From positions 1 to 6,828 of the forward strand of contig MUZZ01000223.1 of assembly GCA_003266075.1 (NCBI GenBank): a DNA stretch of 6,828 bases. The letters are read 5' to 3'. The notes below the pieces were generated by a model. That model saw only the letters and a program-made list of their open reading frames with translations. It did no database searches and was not told the DNA's origin. Source of the DNA: Methanosphaera sp. rholeuAM74. GTDB taxonomy: Archaea > Methanobacteriota > Methanobacteria > Methanobacteriales > Methanobacteriaceae. Made by a program: the position numbers and the translations under genes. The stretch's first letter is position 1. Every line of letters starts with the position of its first letter. Positions 6,547 to 6,828 of this stretch are shown here, piece after piece.

Positions 6547-6828
6547 ATCGATGACAACGTCAAAATCACTACGGCTACCACTTCCTAAAACCAAGCGATG
6601 AACTACAAATCGACAACCCAAAAAGACCTAAAATACTAGACGAACTTGTAGAAATTACAGGAGCAAAATCCGTAGACTACAACGACAAAATGATGTGTTG
6701 TGGAGCAGGTGGAGGACTAAGAGCAAGAGACAAAGCAGTAACAACAAGCTTCACAAAAGAAAAACTTGAAAACATGACCGCTGCAGGAGTCGACGCTATA
6801 ATAGATGTATGTCCATTCTGTCACATGC
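6547..6828 (+). pseudogene. hdrB: Second, 5'-truncated and frameshifted hdrB copy (continues past window)
   Basis: From 6567 to the window end the frame reads HYGYHFLKPSDELQIDNP, then KILDELVEITGAKSV, then MMCCGAGGG and finally VCPFCHM, the second CCG domain of HdrB. The family spacing is kept: the expected first cysteine (6576-6578) is followed 40 codons later by the Cys-Cys pair (6696-6701), and 36 residues further by CPFC (6810-6821). That first position is Tyr (TAC) instead of Cys (TGC), removing a cluster ligand. Just upstream, 6547-6567 encodes IDDNVKI in a different frame, so a small deletion or frameshift lies near 6565. A TGA at 6552-6554 closes the HYGY frame upstream, and no start codon lies between there and the CCG core. 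The N-terminal CCG domain is absent. The C-ending codon style matches the left hdrB fragment. A complete gene with sequence errors is less likely because three independent defects occur together. Confidence 0.72.

Overview
The window is AT-rich and looks like the genome of a gut methanogen of the Methanobacteriales, most probably Methanosphaera (M. stadtmanae-like). Three things point there: an HdrB-type heterodisulfide reductase C-terminus at the left edge, HdrB CCG-domain sequence at the right edge, and two large Asn/Thr-rich secreted beta-helix 'adhesin-like proteins' (ALPs) between them, a family strongly expanded in Methanosphaera and Methanobrevibacter. Species assignment is inference from recognised protein style, not from a database match.

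Layout. Positions 1-153 are the last 50 codons of hdrB on the + strand, followed by a T-rich terminator. Positions 154-899 are a 746-base AT-rich stretch with no convincing gene, two small dyads and a few T-runs. Positions 900-2447 encode a 515-residue secreted protein made of a signal peptide, an acidic linker and a beta-helix. Only 43 bases later, across two poly-T tracts and a clear ribosome-binding site, 2491-6246 encodes a 1251-residue secreted protein with a beta-helix of roughly 700 residues and five C-terminal Ig-like repeats. Positions 6247-6546 are T-rich terminator and AT-rich noncoding sequence. From about 6547 to the window end there is a second piece of hdrB: it has no visible start, carries a frameshift, and has Tyr where the first cysteine of its CCG motif should be, but is otherwise intact.

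The two surface proteins probably act outside the cell as adhesion or cell-surface structural proteins. They may be co-transcribed, with the poly-T tracts modulating the second gene. The most notable feature is the architecture: an ALP cassette bracketed by two same-orientation pieces of hdrB, the left ending a presumably intact gene and the right being a 5'-truncated, damaged copy. This suggests a partial duplication or single-crossover insertion at hdrB. A second signal is block-wise change in codon use inside the ALP genes, consistent with recombination between family members.
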